Of a stretch of DNA of 64,000 nucleotides, positions 7,808-14,870 are shown one piece after another. The notes beneath the pieces are model-generated. The model did not search any database and was not told where the DNA came from. It was given only the letters and a program-made list of their open reading frames with translations. Source of the stretch: an uncultured Alphaproteobacteria bacterium (lineage in GTDB: Bacteria; Pseudomonadota; Alphaproteobacteria; Rs-D84). The stretch lies in NCBI GenBank assembly GCA_944389265.1, contig CALXLS010000001.1:187825-251824 (forward strand), read 5' to 3'. How positions within the stretch are numbered: the stretch's first letter is position 1; each line of letters starts with the position of its first letter. Both the position numbers and the translations under genes were made by a program.

Positions 7808-9745
7808 ATGCAAGAATTCTGGCAAAATCAATCATTTAATATGTTCCTGTGGGTACCGTTCTTAATCGCGTTCGGTGCAGGTCTTTATTTCAACCTGCCC
7901 ACAGAACCCAATTTATGTTTTACAACAATTGGTTTGATTCTTTCAGTTGCAACTTTATTTATAACTAAAAGAATCTTTTTACGTGCTATATTCTTATTCA
8001 TATTTGGTCTGTGTTACGCATCTATATTTACTCATGTTATCGATACACCTCAACTACCTAGAAATTTACACGACATCGAAGTCACAGGTACAGTCGAAAA
8101 GATAGACTATACCGATGACAAATCCAGAATTTATATAAAGACCAATGCCACAGAAATAAATGCAGATAGCAATAAAACTACTATTATCAGAGTTTCTGCA
8201 AAACCAGAACTAACATTGCCCGACATAGGTGATACGATAAAAGCAAATGTCGGTCTATTTAGACCGTCTGGTCCAGACGCACCGGGAACTTTTGATTATG
8301 CACGTTGGGCTTATTTTAACCATCTGTCAGCAACAGGTTATATCAATAATTACGAAACTTTATTTTCATCAAAAGAAAGCAGCATAAGCAAATTACGTGA
8401 CCACCTACATAAAACTTCTAAGTCTTTCTTAGCAGATACACTTGTTCTTGGTTATAAAAGCGCAGTTCCAGAGACAGATAATAAAATATGGACCGCAACT
8501 GGTGTCGGTCATGTGTGGTCTATTAGTGGATTTCATATCACTCTGGTTTCTGGTTGGTTATTTGCTATCTTCTATTTTATATTTCGTGCAATTGCACCTA
8601 TTACTAAACGCGTTCCAGCAAGAATACCTGCACTCGTCTTCGCTTGGGCAGGATTATTACTTTATCTTTTCTTATCAGGCGTAGATGTTGCAACCGTTCG
8701 CGCGTTCTTGATGACGACGCTTATATTTGCTGCATTCATATTTGGAAGAAACGCAATTTCTATGCGGAATATTTGTGTTGCTTTCTGCGCTATATTCCTT
8801 ATGAATCCACACTATGTAATGCAACCTGGTTTTCAATTATCTTTCGCAGCTATATTCGGACTTGTTTGGTTATGGAACGATGTAAAACCTAAAATACCGA
8901 ATAATAAAATTTTAAAGATTTTATATACAGCAACCTTAACATCCATAGTTGCAACTGTATTTACTGCACCTTTTGTAATTGCTCACTTTTACAGTCTTCC
9001 TATTTATGGATTGCTTGGTAATTTAATCCTGCTACCTATATTTTCTGTCGCTATTATGCCACTTGTTATTCTTGGTACTTTAACATCAGGTTTTGGTTGG
9101 AATCTACCTTTAAACCTTGCAGAATCCATTTATAATTTTACTTTGGACATTGGTACAAAAATTGCCGAACTTCCTTACTCTACACTCACCCTGCCTCATA
9201 TTTCAAATCTTGCACTTATGCTTTTCATAACTGGCTTTATGTGTTTGATATTCATCAGACCTGTAAAAATTAAACTTAACTATATCTTATTTTCTATTCT
9301 GACGCTCGCAGGAATTTCTGTTGTCGCACTTACACCAAAACCTATATTCTATGCAACAAAAGACCATGAGTTAGTTGCTTTTGTAAATAATGGAAAATTA
9401 GAATTTAATAAATCACGCGCTTCTAATCACTATTTTACTTTTGATACATGGAAGCAGTTAAATGGTGAAGCAACAGGTACACCTAACAAACGTTGCAAGC
9501 ACGACAAAGGTTTATATTTATATAAAACAGAAAATTTCAATTTGGCTTACATGCAAAAATTTGTACCACTACAAAAGCATATCGCCAAACTATGTAATGA
9601 TGATAACATAGACTATATTGTTTCTTACTTTTATATTGATGCACCAAAGTGCAATCATAAAATTTTACGTGACGGCTTTGTTATTTATAAATCTGGTAAA
9701 GTCAGTTATACAACAACTAATCGTCCGTGGCATAATCCGCACTAA
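7808..9745 (+). CDS. comEC: ComEC/Rec2 family DNA-uptake channel protein
   Basis: 645 residues from the ATG at 7808; divergent from pyrG. The N-terminal third has several membrane segments and the soluble DUF4131/OB-like part (VTGTVEKIDYTDDKSRIYI). The competence domain carries VGHVWSISGFHITLVSG, the typical ISGLH-like motif, and a long run of membrane helices. Inner-membrane channel for single-stranded DNA in natural transformation. The C-terminal 110 residues after the last helix have no HxHxDH motif, so the metallo-beta-lactamase-like domain of many ComEC proteins is missing or very degenerate. The 3' end overlaps truA (converging) by 29 bp. Confidence 0.88.
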   Translation: MQEFWQNQSFNMFLWVPFLIAFGAGLYFNLPTEPNLCFTTIGLILSVATLFITKRIFLRAIFLFIFGLCYASIFTHVIDTPQLPRNLHDIEVTGTVEKIDYTDDKSRIYIKTNATEINADSNKTTIIRVSAKPELTLPDIGDTIKANVGLFRPSGPDAPGTFDYARWAYFNHLSATGYINNYETLFSSKESSISKLRDHLHKTSKSFLADTLVLGYKSAVPETDNKIWTATGVGHVWSISGFHITLVSGWLFAIFYFIFRAIAPITKRVPARIPALVFAWAGLLLYLFLSGVDVATVRAFLMTTLIFAAFIFGRNAISMRNICVAFCAIFLMNPHYVMQPGFQLSFAAIFGLVWLWNDVKPKIPNNKILKILYTATLTSIVATVFTAPFVIAHFYSLPIYGLLGNLILLPIFSVAIMPLVILGTLTSGFGWNLPLNLAESIYNFTLDIGTKIAELPYSTLTLPHISNLALMLFITGFMCLIFIRPVKIKLNYILFSILTLAGISVVALTPKPIFYATKDHELVAFVNNGKLEFNKSRASNHYFTFDTWKQLNGEATGTPNKRCKHDKGLYLYKTENFNLAYMQKFVPLQKHIAKLCNDDNIDYIVSYFYIDAPKCNHKILRDGFVIYKSGKVSYTTTNRPWHNPH

Positions 9746-10460
9746 CGAAAAATAATCCAGCGGCGGGCGCAGTAGGTCCTGCTGCACTACGATTTTTTGC
9801 AGCAAAAATTTCATCTATGTCGTATGGTTTTCCAAGTCCGATTTCTACCAAAGTTCCGACCATATTTCTAACCTGATGATGTAAAAAAGACCGCGCAGAA
9901 AATTCAAATTCTATCATGTCGCCATGCTTAGTTATTTTGCATAAATCCAAAGTCTTTATCGGGCTTTTAGCCTGACATTCTGCTGCACGAAAACTTGTAA
10001 AATCATGATTACCAATTAACTTTTCAGCAGCATTACGCATCGCGCGCATATTTAATTTTCTTGGCACCCACCACACGCGTTTTTTATCCAGCACTGCAGG
10101 CGCAGAACGATTTAAAACATAGTACTTATAATTACGACGAATACATGAAAAACGTGCATTAAAATCATCCGATACCTTTTCACATTTAAGCACGCTTACT
10201 GGCTTATCTGTTAAATAAAAGTTCATAGCACGCATAACTGTTTCAGGGGTCACGTCAGAATCTAAATCAAAATGCGCAACCATTGCAAACGCATGTACAC
10301 CAGCATCTGTTCTGCCTGCAGCAACAACATCTGGACGCGCGCTACAAAACTTTTCTATAGCGTCTTTTAACAAAGACTGAACAGAATCACCCTGGCGGTT
10401 TTCTTGCCAACCAATCAAATCTGTTCCGTCGTATTCAAGAGTTATTTTATATCTACTCAT
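9717..10460 (-). CDS. truA: tRNA pseudouridine(38-40) synthase TruA
   Basis: 247 residues. Isomerises uridines 38, 39 and 40 in the anticodon arm. The catalytic aspartate is in AAGRTDAGVHAFA (about residue 52). LEYDGTDLIGWQ at the N-terminus and FSARSFLHHQVRNMVGTLVEIG near the C-terminus are TruA signatures. Last gene of the def-fmt operon, 6 bp after the small Cys-rich gene. Confidence 0.97.
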   Translation of the reverse strand: MSRYKITLEYDGTDLIGWQENRQGDSVQSLLKDAIEKFCSARPDVVAAGRTDAGVHAFAMVAHFDLDSDVTPETVMRAMNFYLTDKPVSVLKCEKVSDDFNARFSCIRRNYKYYVLNRSAPAVLDKKRVWWVPRKLNMRAMRNAAEKLIGNHDFTSFRAAECQAKSPIKTLDLCKITKHGDMIEFEFSARSFLHHQVRNMVGTLVEIGLGKPYDIDEIFAAKNRSAAGPTAPAAGLFFVSADYATDD

Positions 10461-10466
10461 TACAAT

Positions 10467-10715
10467 TTATCTAGTTTTGTAATTCATACAATTTTGACAT
10501 TTTAATTTTTCTACACTCAATTTATCTAATAACAAAGCATAATTTTTACAATATTGGCAATCTAAACCCATACAGCCCAAACAACCACATTTTCCATAAT
10601 CATTATATTCTGAAATACAGACATGCGCACCGAAAAAACCGCAATATTTTTTCTCTTCGCTTTCTGGTTTTCTAGAACAACTTTTATTTAAATTATCACA
10701 CGAATTTTGCACCAT
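10467..10715 (-). CDS. Small cysteine-rich protein of unknown function
   Basis: 82 residues with twelve cysteines, including CGCLGCMGLDCQYC and CQNC; no signal peptide, so probably a cytoplasmic metal-binding protein. The start has a good AAGGTGAT ribosome site. It lies between the other small Cys protein and truA in a run of translation and modification genes, with gaps of 16 and 6 bp. I do not recognise the family. The context suggests a tRNA or ribosome-related accessory role but does not show it. Confidence 0.65.
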   Translation of the reverse strand: MVQNSCDNLNKSCSRKPESEEKKYCGFFGAHVCISEYNDYGKCGCLGCMGLDCQYCKNYALLLDKLSVEKLKCQNCMNYKTR

Positions 10716-10731
10716 TTATATCACCTTTTTA

Positions 10732-10935
10732 TTAACGAGTTTTCTGATTAGTTTCATATTTTTTATCAAAAACAAACTTTTCACAAGTTCCATCAAAACT
10801 TACAGTTTCTGGACCAAATAAAATAATTTTTAATAAATTTCCCTGCCAACATACATAATGTCTACCATAAGCAGTACAATTTATACAATATTTACACCAA
10901 TGCGGTGGATATGATATTTTTTCTTTTTTTGACAT
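10732..10935 (-). CDS. Small cysteine-containing protein of unknown function
   Basis: 67 residues with CKYCINC (residues 14-20), then a tryptophan- and aromatic-rich stretch (YGRHYVCWQGN) and a Lys-rich tail. AGAGGTT precedes the ATG. It starts 8 bp after fmt stops and ends 16 bp before the next Cys-rich gene, so all are in one operon. The CxxCxxC layout resembles the neighbour, but the two share little else. Not recognised; metal binding is inferred. Confidence 0.6.
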   Translation of the reverse strand: MSKKEKISYPPHWCKYCINCTAYGRHYVCWQGNLLKIILFGPETVSFDGTCEKFVFDKKYETNQKTR

Positions 10936-10943
10936 TTTAACCT

Positions 10944-11750
10944 CTATTTGCCTAATTCTATTTGTGCATCACGCATACCATTTACAAAACTTTTCCAATC
11001 CATTGGTTTCTTTCCACTTGGTTGAACTTTTATAATTTCTAAGTTTCCGTCTTTTATGCGCGTTTCTAAAATCTTTACTTCTATTCCATTTATTTTTGTC
11101 CGCCCTGCGCCCAGCGCACGAATTTGATTATGTATTTGTTCTGGACTTCTTGTCCAATCTATAATCTCATCCGCACCAGTGAACTTTCTTGTATATGTGA
11201 TTTCACCGGTTTGTGGAACAGGTTTGTACTTTTCTGGTGCAGATAAATAATCAACTACTAAACGCGAACCTATTTCTGATACTTTCTTCTCTATCGTTTC
11301 ATTTGTATCATCTTGTCCGATATCAAATTCTTGGCGTATATAAATATCGCCTGCATCCAATTCTGCCGTCATCTGCATAAGACATACTTCACTTTTTGTA
11401 TCGCCATTATATATTGCAGTTCTTATCGGTGACGGCCCACGATAACGTGGTAAATCGCTTGGGTGAATATTTATACAAGGCGCAGAATTCAATACATTTT
11501 CACGAAGTATTACCCCATAAGATATAACCACAACCATATCTGGTGAAAAATTATAATCACGAATATTTGTATAAACAGGCAGCCCCTTTGATTCTGCCCA
11601 AACATGCACAGGAGAAGGAGTTAAAATTTGCTTACGACCGACTGGTTTCGGGGCACGTGTAAACACCGCCAGAACTTCATGACCCGAATTTAAAACCGCA
11701 TCAAAAATTGGAACAACAAAATCGTTTGTCCCCATTAATACTAACTTCAT
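10944..11750 (-). CDS. fmt: Methionyl-tRNA formyltransferase
   Basis: 268 residues. Formylates Met-tRNA(fMet) with 10-formyl-tetrahydrofolate. Catalytic elements: GTNDFVVPIFDAVLNSGHEV at the start, the Asn-His motif in INIHPSDLPRYRGPSPI and the Asp in MQMTAELDAGDIYI. It is about 40 residues shorter than the common 310-residue form; the C-terminal tRNA-binding OB domain looks trimmed. Start overlaps the stop of def (ATGA). Confidence 0.95.
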   Translation of the reverse strand: MKLVLMGTNDFVVPIFDAVLNSGHEVLAVFTRAPKPVGRKQILTPSPVHVWAESKGLPVYTNIRDYNFSPDMVVVISYGVILRENVLNSAPCINIHPSDLPRYRGPSPIRTAIYNGDTKSEVCLMQMTAELDAGDIYIRQEFDIGQDDTNETIEKKVSEIGSRLVVDYLSAPEKYKPVPQTGEITYTRKFTGADEIIDWTRSPEQIHNQIRALGAGRTKINGIEVKILETRIKDGNLEIIKVQPSGKKPMDWKSFVNGMRDAQIELGK

Positions 11751-12247
11751 TTGCGTTTGCGCACCTTTCGCATTAACATCTCCCTTTTAACAGGAGACAA
11801 ATAATCTATAAACAAAATCCCATCTAAATGATCTGTTTCATGCTGTACAATTCTAGCAGGCAACCCAGACATTTCTGCACGCATTAAATCACCGTTCTCA
11901 TTGTTCCATTCAACCTCGACAGACGCAGGCCGCGTGACATTTGCATAAACAGGTAAATTATCATGTCCTAATACAGATAAGCACCCCTCTTCCAAAACGC
12001 AAGTCTCATTACTGCGTGTCAAAATCTTTGGGTTAATCATCTTGAACACTTTGCCACTATCTGGTTCCATCATAACCAAAAAGCGCTTTAATACACCAAC
12101 CTGAGGTGCAGCCAATCCCACCCCATTCTGTTCGTGCATCATACCTACCATTTCATCCATAATATCTAAAACATCGGGGGTTATTTCTGTCACAAGTTCG
12201 CATTTTTCACGCAAAACTAAATCCCCACAAAGTTTCATTTGCAACAT
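11747..12247 (-). CDS. def: Peptide deformylase
   Basis: 166 residues. Removes the formyl group from nascent N-terminal formyl-Met using a metal centre. All three motifs are present: GVGLAAPQVG (about 42-51), EEGCLS, and QHETDHLDG, which supplies the two His metal ligands and the catalytic Glu. The ATG at 12247 has AGGA 8 nt upstream. The def-fmt pair is the classical formylation operon. The AGGA lies in a small 7-bp inverted repeat (TTATAAA, 12248-12254, with TTTATAA, 12259-12265). Confidence 0.97.
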   Translation of the reverse strand: MLQMKLCGDLVLREKCELVTEITPDVLDIMDEMVGMMHEQNGVGLAAPQVGVLKRFLVMMEPDSGKVFKMINPKILTRSNETCVLEEGCLSVLGHDNLPVYANVTRPASVEVEWNNENGDLMRAEMSGLPARIVQHETDHLDGILFIDYLSPVKREMLMRKVRKRK

Positions 12248-12289
12248 TTATAAATCCTTTTATAATTGATTTTATCAAAGGAATCCCAA

Positions 12290-13168
12290 ATGACAACTTA
12301 TATTTTTGTGCTGCTATTCATAATAATAGCACTTTTGCTAATGTTATTATATCGCAAACCTAGTTTCGATATTTCTGCCCTGCGCGAAGATAATGCCCGA
12401 CTTCGTGAACGTCTGGCCGAACGCCTTGGTGCACTTAGCCAAAACGCTATAGAACTTAAAAACATCAGCAGCGATATTGCTAATTTTAAAAATATACTTA
12501 TGGGCAACAAACAAGCCCGTGGAACATTTGGTGAAAAACAACTAGAAGACATTGTTGCAGACATTATGCCACCCGAAAGTTATGAATTTCAATGCGTTTT
12601 GGAAACAGGTGTTCGCCCCGATTGTATAATCCGCCTTCCCTACCCGCCAGGCGACATGATTATAGATAGCAAATTCCCCTTGGAAAGTTATAACCGCCTA
12701 TGTGAAGATAAAAATGACGGCATGGCAAAAAAGCAATTCGAATTAGATGTTCGTAAGCACATCGACGCAATCGCAGACAAATATATAATTCCTGGTCGCA
12801 CAGCAGAATCCGCAATGATGTTTATCGCGTCTGAATCTATTTTTGAAACATTGCATCGTGAATTCCCAGGTGCAATAGAATATGCAGCGCGAAGAAAAGT
12901 GTTTATTGTTTCCCCATCAACGCTTTGGGCAACTCTAAACACTATTCGTGCAGTATTATCTGATATAAAAATAAAACGCGTAGCAGACAAAATAAAAAAA
13001 GAGTTGGACTATCTTTTAACCGACTTATCACGCCTGTCAGAGCGTGCTGGGAAAGTACAACAGCATTTTGCCCAAGCATCTAACGACATTGAACAACTAC
13101 AAACATCCGTTAATAAAATTACACCACGTGCAGAAAAATTAAGAGATATGGATTTCGGTGAAGAATAA
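12290..13168 (+). CDS. rmuC: DNA recombination protein RmuC family
   Basis: 292 residues from the ATG at 12290 with AAAGGAA upstream. One N-terminal membrane helix (YIFVLLFIIIALLLMLLY), then a short coiled coil and the RmuC nuclease-like core: TFGEKQLEDIVADIMPPE, RPDCIIRLP and MIIDSKFPLESY, the last matching the D-x-SKFP active-site region of this PD-(D/E)XK-related family. E. coli RmuC is about 475 residues, so this is a short version. It limits inversions at short inverted repeats. Divergent from def with about 40 bp between starts. Confidence 0.92.
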   Translation: MTTYIFVLLFIIIALLLMLLYRKPSFDISALREDNARLRERLAERLGALSQNAIELKNISSDIANFKNILMGNKQARGTFGEKQLEDIVADIMPPESYEFQCVLETGVRPDCIIRLPYPPGDMIIDSKFPLESYNRLCEDKNDGMAKKQFELDVRKHIDAIADKYIIPGRTAESAMMFIASESIFETLHREFPGAIEYAARRKVFIVSPSTLWATLNTIRAVLSDIKIKRVADKIKKELDYLLTDLSRLSERAGKVQQHFAQASNDIEQLQTSVNKITPRAEKLRDMDFGEE

Positions 13169-13170
13169 AA

Positions 13171-13200
13171 AAAACGAAGATTTATTTCTTCGTTTTTTTA
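13171..13200. terminator. Bidirectional terminator between rmuC and the converging small membrane protein
   Basis: AAAACGAAGA and TCTTCGTTTT form a perfect stem around TTTATT, with A-run and T-run flanks, so it can stop transcription from both sides. Confidence 0.8.
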
Positions 13201-13440
13201 TTTGTTTTTTTTTGACAATACTTTTTCTTCTAAGGCTAGTATTTTATTTTCTTTTTCCTGTATCGTTTCAATCAATTTATCGTTTTCTAAACGCAAATTC
13301 TCTATATCTTTACGATGCAGGACAATTTCATTTGAAAGTCTTTTTGTTTTCTTATGATTAAACAACAACATTATAAGCGCACCAGAAACCGCGCAAGTTA
13401 TACCAACTGTTAAATCATATAAAACATCTGTTATTACCAT
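13198..13440 (-). CDS. Small membrane-anchored coiled-coil protein
   Basis: 80 residues: one membrane helix (about residues 10-27, LTVGITCAVSGALIMLLF) followed by a continuous heptad-like Leu/Ile pattern (about 35-75, LRLENDKLIETIQEKENKI) and a Lys-rich end. No family recognised. Its TATAAT box (13447-13452) is only 6 bp from the ATG, which suggests a leaderless message. Alone between two terminator-bounded units. Confidence 0.6.
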   Translation of the reverse strand: MVITDVLYDLTVGITCAVSGALIMLLFNHKKTKRLSNEIVLHRKDIENLRLENDKLIETIQEKENKILALEEKVLSKKNK

Positions 13441-13473
13441 GCCTTAATTATATCAAGGCACAATCTGATTTCA

Positions 13474-14076
13474 CTAGGCTTGTTTTCTTAAACCTGTTTC
13501 ACGGTCAACCCAAACCTCTTCATCTGCAATTTCCATCATTGGCATATCTGATTTGCTATCTGAATAAGAACGAACAACGTGCGGTATTATTTTATTTTCT
13601 TTTGCCCATTCATCCATTGCATAAACTTTGTTTTGCCCCCAACATAAAAACTCATGTTTCCATGGTTTCTTTGAATCCATTTTAGAACACAATATAGCAT
13701 CAAATTTCATATCCTTTGCTAATGGCACAACCAAAAATTCTGGACTGGCAGAAATTAAAATAACCTTTCTTCCTGATTTACGTTCATTTTCTACTTGCTC
13801 TTTTGACCAACCAAAACGCTCACGTTTGTGCTGTTTGATAAATGCAGGTGCAAATTCTTTTACCATTTTCGGTGTAATAAAACGTCTTATATTCCTACGC
13901 CACCACATACCAGAAGGATTTAACCAACAGGATATGTATGCAACACCCATAAGAGGCAAAAACAACCATGGTCTTATTGAATGTTTAAAACAATATTTAC
14001 CGAATTCTACATTAGAATCTTTGGCAGACAATGTACCATCAAAATCAAAAACGACAACGTCTTCTTTTTTTAACAT
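13474..14076 (-). CDS. HAD-IB family phosphatase (SerB-like)
   Basis: 200 residues with all four HAD motifs: VVFDFDGTLS (nucleophile and acid Asp), ISASPEF for motif II, a Lys in CSKMDSKKPW for motif III and SYSDSKSDMPMM for motif IV. The cap (residues about 25-85) is hydrophobic, with LFLPLMGVAYISCW, which suggests membrane association as in IB-type phosphatidylglycerophosphate or acyl-phosphate phosphatases. Substrate not determinable; phosphoserine or a phospholipid intermediate are options. ATG has AAGGAT. Confidence 0.85.
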   Translation of the reverse strand: MLKKEDVVVFDFDGTLSAKDSNVEFGKYCFKHSIRPWLFLPLMGVAYISCWLNPSGMWWRRNIRRFITPKMVKEFAPAFIKQHKRERFGWSKEQVENERKSGRKVILISASPEFLVVPLAKDMKFDAILCSKMDSKKPWKHEFLCWGQNKVYAMDEWAKENKIIPHVVRSYSDSKSDMPMMEIADEEVWVDRETGLRKQA

Positions 14077-14148
14077 GTAACTAATCCTTTTATAATTTCC
14101 GTTGCATTATAACAACCTTTTCCTTGCACCGCAATTTTTATATTGTTA

Positions 14149-14165
14149 TGATAACTTTGTTATCA
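14149..14165. promoter_or_regulatory. Palindrome at the start of the C4-like leader
   Basis: TGATAAC-TTT-GTTATCA is a perfect 7-bp inverted repeat. It lies just upstream of a GATAAT -10-like box (14174-14179), so it may be an operator controlling the leader RNA and the following gene. Confidence 0.4.
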
Positions 14166-14180
14166 GGTATTCTGATAATG

Positions 14181-14341
14181 GGGTTTAGCGACCCGACTTA
14201 GACGTATGCAACACAACGTTATGTGATGCGATTTTTTGTATCTCCAACCTCTGGTTGGAGGGTGTGGGAATATATTGAATACCACCGCTATTTCTAAGAT
14301 AGTCGCTAACCTCCAACCACCTGATTTTCTGGTGGTTTTTT
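14181..14341 (+). ncRNA. C4-like antisense leader RNA upstream of the Cys-rich gene
   Basis: TTAGCGAC (14185-14192) pairs with GTCGCTAA (14302-14309) to close a compact RNA. Inside are a CACA/TGTG hairpin and a perfect hairpin CTCCAACC (14242-14249)/GGTTGGAG (14253-14260). The element ends with a terminator, ACCACC (14316-14321) with GGTGGT (14331-14336) and T6. TCCAACCTC (14243-14251) is complementary over 9 nt to GAGGTTGGA (14363-14371), which contains the Shine-Dalgarno of the gene at 14372; AACCTCC (14308-14314) offers a second 7-nt match. This is the layout of the C4 antisense RNA of phages P1/P7, cut from the same transcript that it silences. Match to the Rfam C4 family is from memory of its layout, not from a search. 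Confidence 0.6.
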
Positions 14342-14371
14342 CATTCATCATGAACGAAAAAGGAGGTTGGA

Positions 14372-14845
14372 ATGAAAAAACTTTTTACTGTACTTGTGCT
14401 TTATAATATTATGTACATCCAATATGCACCTGCTGCACCAAACTGTTGCCCACCATGTTCACTTGAAATAGGCGCAACCAACAATTATGACAGTAGTTGC
14501 ACAAATTCAAACATTTGTAATTGCCGTTCAACATCTACTACAAACTCTACCTCGCATGTTATAACTACGACAAACAAATTTTTCTCGACCAAATGTATAG
14601 GGAATACTGCTTATGCATCTTGCACTTCTTCGCTACCAACATACTCTTGCGAACAAGGATATTATGGTAGACCAACAAGCAGTTTATCAGGTTGTACACG
14701 TTGTCCTTCTTCTGGTGGAGTTTACGGGACGACCGCATCTTCTGGCGCCACCGATATAACAGAATGTTATATTCCTTCTGGAACCAGCGGTTCGGATTCA
14801 TCTGGCTCTTTTACTTATACGGGCAACTGTTATTATACAAATTAA
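14372..14845 (+). CDS. Secreted cysteine-rich protein with GYYG/CP and CYY C-terminal module
   Basis: 157 residues. Signal peptide MKKLFTVLVLYNIMYIQY then about 16 cysteines in a Ser/Thr-rich background: CCPPC, CNC, CEQGYYGRPTSSLSGCTRCP and a last block ending SGSFTYTGNCYYTN. The C-terminal layout (CxxGYYG, CxxCP, gap, CY, then YTxxCYY) is shared with the protein at 53.3-54.1 kb. Disulfide-rich exported or surface protein; function unknown. An AGGAGGTTGG ribosome site sits 5 nt before the ATG, and it is the apparent target of the upstream C4-like RNA, so expression is probably conditional. Followed by a strong terminator. Confidence 0.75.
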   Translation: MKKLFTVLVLYNIMYIQYAPAAPNCCPPCSLEIGATNNYDSSCTNSNICNCRSTSTTNSTSHVITTTNKFFSTKCIGNTAYASCTSSLPTYSCEQGYYGRPTSSLSGCTRCPSSGGVYGTTASSGATDITECYIPSGTSGSDSSGSFTYTGNCYYTN

Positions 14846-14870
14846 AAAACGGGGGCACGCCCCGTTTTTT
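14844..14870. terminator. Bidirectional terminator, Cys-rich gene / RND pump
   Basis: AAAAAACGGGG (14844-14854) and CCCCGTTTTTT (14860-14870) form an 11-bp stem with A and T flanks; it ends at the stop codon of the converging RND gene. Confidence 0.85.

Noticed and set aside
14163..14351. Minus-strand frame of 62 codons, Ash-like (GWRLATILEIAVV, SRVAKPHYQNT)
   Set aside because: It lies wholly opposite the C4-like structured leader, has no usable promoter or ribosome site, and its composition follows the RNA pairing. It is better explained as the antisense reading of the RNA.
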